Below are positions 60,214 through 64,000 of a stretch of 64,000 nt of DNA, one piece after another. This stretch comes from Coriobacteriaceae bacterium (GTDB lineage Bacteria > Actinomycetota > Coriobacteriia > Coriobacteriales > UMGS124): assembly GCA_019421015.1 (NCBI GenBank), contig JAHZGC010000019.1, positions 10,432 to 74,431 of the forward strand. Reading direction: 5' to 3'. Below the pieces are notes generated by a model, which searched no databases, had not been told where the DNA came from, and saw only the letters and a program-made list of their open reading frames with translations. Each line of letters begins with the position of its first letter. The stretch's first letter is position 1. Made by a program: the position numbers and the translations under genes.

Positions 60214-61644
60214 ATGGAACGGCATGTCCGCAAAATGACCGACACGGCCGTGCGCGCCTACATCGTGGGCGTGCTGGCCCGCACCAAGGACGGCCAGATG
60301 CTGCGCATCAAGACCAGCCAGGTCGTGCTCGCCACGGGCTGCTTTCAGAACAACGAGGAGCTCAAGGCCAAGTACTTCAGCGGCGACGACTCCTTCATGA
60401 GCGGCTGCATGAGCTCGCCCTACCTCACCGGTTCGGGCATGCAGATGGCTCTGGAGCTGGGCACCGCCCTGCAGGGCGACATGGGCGGCCACGCGGGCGA
60501 GTGGCTGTGCGCCTACCCGGCCAAGAACTGGATGGAGGACGTGGAGGCCTGGGAGAACATGGGCTACTCCAACGATCCTGAGGGCGGCAAGTGGTGGCTC
60601 TTCAGCACCATCATCGACAACCTCACCAACCATGTCATTCTCGTGAACACCGACGGCAAGCGCTTCTGCGACGAGCTGGCCAGCGGCCACGGCTGGGAGC
60701 GCTACCTGGACGCCCAGCCCATGGCCACCGCGCACATGATCTGCGACCAGGTGGTGTGGGACGAGTTCCTGGCCAACGTGACCCGCGACGCCATCGCCAA
60801 CATGGCCGAGAAGATCGAGATCGTGACCTCCGACCTCGTGGGGGGCGCCTACTACACCGGCGCCACCATCGAGGAGCTGGCCGACAACATGAACGCCGCC
60901 GGCTATGAGACCCACCAGGTCAACAAGGCCAACCTCGTGAAGACCGTCGAGGAGTACAACGCCGCCGCCAAGGCCGGCACCGCCGCCGAGCTCGAGGTCC
61001 CCCGCGTGACCCAGGAGGCCGTGGCTCTGGAGAACGGCCCGTTCTACGCCCTGCCCATCCGCAACGCCGTGTTCGTGTGCTTCGGCGGCGTGGCCGTCGA
61101 CAACCAGGCCCGCGTGCTCGACCACTCGCGCCAGGTGATCCCCGGCCTCTACGCCACCGTCCCCTGCGCCGGCGGCTTCATGAACAAGTACTACCGCGGC
61201 AGCATCTCGTCGGCCGGCATCACGGGTCGTTGGGCTGCCAACGCCGCCACCGTAGCCCTGGGCATCAAGTCCAAGGAAGACCTGGACGCCGAGCTGGCCG
61301 CCCAGTACGAGGCCGGCCTGGCCCAGCACGCCGAGGTCGTTGCCGCCCAGCAGGCCGAGGCCGCGGCCGCCAAGGCCGAGAACACCCTCACCGGCAGCGC
61401 CGAGGGCATCGGCGGCACCTTCGAGGTCTACGTGACCCTGGCCGGCGACGGCACCATCGCCAGCGTCGAGGTGGGCGAGAACGGCGAGACCCAGGGCATC
61501 GGCTCCGTGGCCATCGAGACCATGCCCGCGGCCTTCGTGGGCCTCTCCACCGCCGAGCAGATCGACGCCGTGGACGGCATCGGCGGCGCGACCGTGACCT
61601 CCCAGGCCCTGCGCGACGCCGTGAAGATGGCCCTGGGGCTGTAA
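60214..61644 (+). CDS. 5'-truncated FAD flavoprotein with C-terminal FMN-binding domain
   Basis: The 476-residue frame starts with VLARTKDGQMLRIKTSQVVL, which in relatives lies about 200 residues in. The Tat signal and the GxGxxG FAD loop are missing. The remaining catalytic domain is intact (QVIPGLYATVPCAGG), followed by an Ala-rich linker and an FMN_bind domain with GGATVTS (about 457-463). No ribosome-binding site precedes the ATG, and a stop lies 50 bp upstream. It is probably a pseudogene truncated by deletion, joined near the hypB promoter region. Confidence 0.75.
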   Translation: MERHVRKMTDTAVRAYIVGVLARTKDGQMLRIKTSQVVLATGCFQNNEELKAKYFSGDDSFMSGCMSSPYLTGSGMQMALELGTALQGDMGGHAGEWLCAYPAKNWMEDVEAWENMGYSNDPEGGKWWLFSTIIDNLTNHVILVNTDGKRFCDELASGHGWERYLDAQPMATAHMICDQVVWDEFLANVTRDAIANMAEKIEIVTSDLVGGAYYTGATIEELADNMNAAGYETHQVNKANLVKTVEEYNAAAKAGTAAELEVPRVTQEAVALENGPFYALPIRNAVFVCFGGVAVDNQARVLDHSRQVIPGLYATVPCAGGFMNKYYRGSISSAGITGRWAANAATVALGIKSKEDLDAELAAQYEAGLAQHAEVVAAQQAEAAAAKAENTLTGSAEGIGGTFEVYVTLAGDGTIASVEVGENGETQGIGSVAIETMPAAFVGLSTAEQIDAVDGIGGATVTSQALRDAVKMALGL

Positions 61645-61698
61645 GGGCCTGCCGAACGGGGTTCTCCCGATAGGGGAGAGATGGGAGCTGGCATCGAT

Positions 61699-61736
61699 GG
61701 AGGCCCGGCCGTCCTCAAGGGGATGGCCGGGCCTCC
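61699..61736. terminator. Terminator between the truncated flavoprotein and the DUF3267 gene
   Basis: A perfect 12-base stem (GGAGGCCCGGCC and GGCCGGGCCTCC) in the 104-bp gap between convergent genes. No T-tract follows, so termination may be partial. Confidence 0.7.
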
Positions 61737-61748
61737 GAGTGCCGGTCC

Positions 61749-62516
61749 CTATCCCTGCGTCCGCGTGAACGCCACGAGGCCGCACTCGCAGGGGTGGTCG
61801 TAGTAGACCGTGCTCGAGCCGGCGGGTGTGCGGTGCCGCAGCATCTTGATGATGATGAGCGCGTCGCCGCCACCGCCCAGCACCATGACGATCGCCAGGG
61901 CAAAGAGCAGCGGGTTGTGGGCGAACGCTGCGACGACGGCCGGTATGAACCCGAGCACGACGGTGGGCATGGCGGCCCCCAGTACGTACTGCCAGCGCCG
62001 CAGCGGGTCCGAGCAGGTGCAGTAGGGGGTCACCATCTCCCAGATCACGCCGAACTCGATGGCCCTGAAGCGGCGTTCGGCGCACAACCCCCATACCAGG
62101 CCGTGGATGGCCTCATGTACCACGGCGAGCACCAGGATGCCCACGGCAAAGACGATGAGCGAGAACGAGAAGTCGAACAGGACCTCCCCGACGCCGTCTG
62201 AGCCGGGGGCGAAAAACCCCTGCGGGTTGATTAGCAGGTAGAACACCGTGAGAACGACCACGAACGGGGCCATCACCACGAACGCCATCACATTGGCCTG
62301 CACGAGGCCGATGGTGAGGTCCTCGCGGGTGTAGCCCTGCTTGGCCATGGACGCGGCGGTTGCCTCGAACGCGGCGCTGCGCCTCTTCTCGGCAGCGCTG
62401 AGCTTGCGGGGCTTTTTGCCGGTCTCGGCGGGGGCGGTCTTCGGTTCCGGTGCGAGAGCGTCGGTTGGAACGGGGGGCTGAGGGACGGAGGGTGTGGGGG
62501 AAGGTTCTTCGGCCAT
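61749..62516 (-). CDS. DUF3267 membrane protein (putative zinc metalloprotease)
   Basis: A 255-residue protein with a Pro-rich, soluble N-terminus (1-60), then about four to five transmembrane helices. It contains HEAIH (134-138), an HExxH zinc motif within a helix, as in intramembrane metalloproteases. DUF3267 family; function unproven. Conserved cysteines at YCTCSD and CECGL may help. Isolated gene with no clear partner. Confidence 0.82.
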   Translation of the reverse strand: MAEEPSPTPSVPQPPVPTDALAPEPKTAPAETGKKPRKLSAAEKRRSAAFEATAASMAKQGYTREDLTIGLVQANVMAFVVMAPFVVVLTVFYLLINPQGFFAPGSDGVGEVLFDFSFSLIVFAVGILVLAVVHEAIHGLVWGLCAERRFRAIEFGVIWEMVTPYCTCSDPLRRWQYVLGAAMPTVVLGFIPAVVAAFAHNPLLFALAIVMVLGGGGDALIIIKMLRHRTPAGSSTVYYDHPCECGLVAFTRTQG

Positions 62517-62852
62517 GGACGGAGACTGCCTTTCGCGGGACGGCTCACGGTGGTTTGGGACGGTTTGGGCGGTGCCGTGTTCCCAACGCGTGAGACTATA
62601 GGTTGCGTGGCAACAGCCCTGCGGGAATGTGGTTTTTTCTCAGCCATTACACATATCTGTGAAGATGACAGTTTCGTATGAAGAGCCTGTCTAGGTGCTT
62701 TATGAAACCCGCCGGCGTTGAGCTGCGAAAATGTCGATTGCTATCCCTGGGCTGCATTGGTCGCACAAAGGTTTGTGAAGCGCACAACCCAGTATGTCAA
62801 AGCCAAAACCGATTGGCTTGTTGCTTGTCCGCAAGCGTGTATCGTGGTGTCC
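62517..62852. other. 336-bp intergenic region, divergent promoters
   Basis: No gene is supported. It contains an inverted pair AGCCAA (62801-62806) and TTGGCT (62813-62818) close to the DUF559-like gene start, possibly its promoter or operator, and a T-rich run (62628-62638). Confidence 0.35.
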
Positions 62853-63779
62853 ATGGATACCTCGGCTGAACGTCTCATTATCTCCCATACGTCCGCTCTC
62901 GAGCTATATCGCCAGTTGCGTGCCTCGGCGGAATGGGTGCCTGGGGCGACGCCTTTGACCGATGCGCGCGAGATGCTCGCCGCGCTGCCCAGGCCGGTTC
63001 ACGTGTTGGGGGAGACGCCGCCCTCCCACGGACTTCGGCATGGGCTTGCCAGGCACAGGTGTTCGACCCCCGCTTCCGACGACTCCATCTGCCTGGTTGC
63101 CCCCGGCGTGTACGCCACAAGGCCCGAGGTGTGCCTTGCGCAGCTGAGTCGGGGCCAAGAAGCCGCCCTCGTTGTGGCTTTGGCAATGGAGATGTGTGGG
63201 ACCTATGCTCGCAAGGCTTGTCAAGATAGGACGGCGTACGGCCTACCTCCGATCACGAGCGTGTCTCGGTTAGGCGATTTTGTGCGCGACAATCCCGGGC
63301 GGCCGGGGGTTAACCTGATAAGAAGAATTTTGCCCTACGTCCTCGACGGGTCGGCCTCGCCTGCGGAAACAATCCTGCACGAGCTGATCTCTCTGCCGAC
63401 CTGCTGGGGCGGGGCGGGTCTTGAGGCCGGGGCTTCGAATTATCGCGTTGATATACGGGGAACTTCGGGACTGGCCGATCAGGACGAGGTTGTTTTTGAC
63501 CTATGTTGGCCTAGGCACGGTATCGTGGTGGAGTATGACGGCAGACGCTACCATGACGGATTTCCGAACATCGAGCACGATGCCGCCCGACGAAACGCCG
63601 TTGTGGCCTTGGGGATGTCCCTCTATACAATTACGCGGGCCCAGTTGTATGACATTGGATATATAGATCGGTTGTGTGCCACGCTCGCCAAGAGCATCAA
63701 AAGCCGGGGGTTGCGCATCCAAGTACAGAACTACGAGGAGAAGCGCAGGCACCTGCACTCGATACTGCTGAACAAGTAG
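62853..63779 (+). CDS. DUF559-like (endonuclease-fold) protein
   Basis: A 308-residue protein. Its C-terminal 110 residues match the DUF559/VSR-like endonuclease fold (VEYDGRRYHDGFPNIEHDAA, RRNAVVALGMSLYTITRAQL), with likely catalytic acidic residues. The N-terminal half resembles the AbiEi/abortive-infection-like or transcriptional-regulator extension of Coriobacteria proteins (VAPGVYATRPEVCLAQLSRG). ATG at 62853 has no strong ribosome-binding site; translation may be near-leaderless. Function unknown; multi-copy in related genomes. Confidence 0.7.
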   Translation: MDTSAERLIISHTSALELYRQLRASAEWVPGATPLTDAREMLAALPRPVHVLGETPPSHGLRHGLARHRCSTPASDDSICLVAPGVYATRPEVCLAQLSRGQEAALVVALAMEMCGTYARKACQDRTAYGLPPITSVSRLGDFVRDNPGRPGVNLIRRILPYVLDGSASPAETILHELISLPTCWGGAGLEAGASNYRVDIRGTSGLADQDEVVFDLCWPRHGIVVEYDGRRYHDGFPNIEHDAARRNAVVALGMSLYTITRAQLYDIGYIDRLCATLAKSIKSRGLRIQVQNYEEKRRHLHSILLNK

Positions 63780-63830
63780 CATTTTAAGGGTGCCCCTCGG
63801 GCGGAGGGGCTGTCTGCCGCGTGGTGGAGG

Positions 63831-63896
63831 TCTGCCAAATTAAGCAACTTTGTTTGGCAGAAGGGAAGACTTGCCAGAAAAACCTACTTTGTTTGG
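63831..63896. promoter_or_regulatory. Inverted and direct repeats near the window end
   Basis: TCTGCCAAA (63831-63839) and TTTGGCAGA (63853-63861) form an inverted repeat, and CTTTGTTTGG recurs at 63887-63896 about 40 bp after its first copy (63848-63857). They sit upstream of the partial frame at 63928 and may be operator sites. Confidence 0.45.
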
Positions 63897-63927
63897 TAAA
63901 TCTCCTACCTGCGGAGGTAATGAAAAA

Positions 63928-64000
63928 ATGCAGGTAGATACTACTGATCGCGCGATTTTTTGTGGTGTAAGAGCCGAACGAGCGCCATCGCCCTGCCGGC
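63928..64000 (+). CDS. Possible start of a new gene, 3' partial
   Basis: An open frame from ATG at 63928 (MQVDTTDRAIFCGVRAER) runs off the right edge. GGAGG lies 10 bp upstream, in the loop of a hairpin whose arms are CTACCTGC (63905-63912) and GCAGGTAG (63930-63937). The start codon is at the stem boundary, so translation might be controlled. Only 24 codons are visible. Confidence 0.4.
   Translation, partial: MQVDTTDRAIFCGVRAERAPSPCR

Overview
The window is GC-rich actinobacterial DNA. It is packed with Tat-exported FAD reductases, each usually beside its own regulator, often a LuxR-type protein with a polytopic membrane domain. Together with DMSO-reductase-superfamily molybdoenzymes, a pentaheme nitrite reductase and a lone hypB, this gene set is typical of anaerobic gut or rumen Coriobacteriia (Eggerthellales/Eggerthellaceae). 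The genus cannot be fixed from the sequence alone. I saw no rRNA, tRNA, prophage, complete insertion sequence or CRISPR array.

Layout. 0-9 kb: a partial fumarate-reductase-like flavoprotein, a LuxR regulator divergent from a Tat flavoprotein, a DUF1848 protein, a decayed stretch, then an internally deleted flavoprotein divergent from a second LuxR regulator. 9-13.3 kb: a molybdoenzyme, its 4Fe-4S subunit and a TorD chaperone. 13.4-18.2 kb: two tandem LysR genes divergent from a flavoprotein plus hexaheme cytochrome pair, then a flavoprotein relic. 18.3-28.9 kb: an AAA ATPase, a duplicated SnoaL-like protein, a LysR/flavoprotein pair followed by a frameshifted metallo-hydrolase, an MFS-CBS fusion and a PD-(D/E)XK protein. 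29-33 kb: a fumarate/urocanate-type flavoprotein, a LuxR regulator and an unknown protein. 33.4-41.1 kb: a LuxR regulator divergent from a five-gene molybdoenzyme operon (unknown protein, catalytic subunit, Fe-S subunit, TorD, cytochrome b-like membrane protein). 41-48.6 kb: YbaK, a flavoprotein divergent from an AgrA/AgrC-like two-component system, an unknown helical protein and a ketopantoate-reductase-like gene. 48.6-52.3 kb: nrfA, a heme-domain histidine kinase and a response regulator on one strand. 52.5-64 kb: two more Tat flavoproteins (one with a tandem FMN-binding partner and a divergent LuxR), hypB, a 5'-truncated flavoprotein with an FMN-binding tail, a DUF3267 membrane protein and a DUF559-like protein.

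How it works together (inference). The exported flavoproteins and molybdoenzymes look like terminal reductases for different organic or inorganic electron acceptors. Electrons would come from multiheme cytochromes, FMN-binding domains or Fe-S/cytochrome b modules. Each reductase seems to be switched on by an adjacent sensor-regulator. Only two of the flavoproteins keep the His and Arg signature of fumarate reductases, so the others probably act on other substrates. At least three loci are deleted, truncated or relic flavoproteins, and one neighbouring metallo-hydrolase is frameshifted, which suggests rapid gain and loss.

The least explained structures are intergenic. A 130-bp four-unit inverted repeat occurs twice (33.25 and 41.72 kb). 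A different repeat with the same architecture lies at 54.45-54.67 kb. A 19-bp perfect palindrome and a related site lie between a flavoprotein and its LuxR regulator at 7.4 kb.
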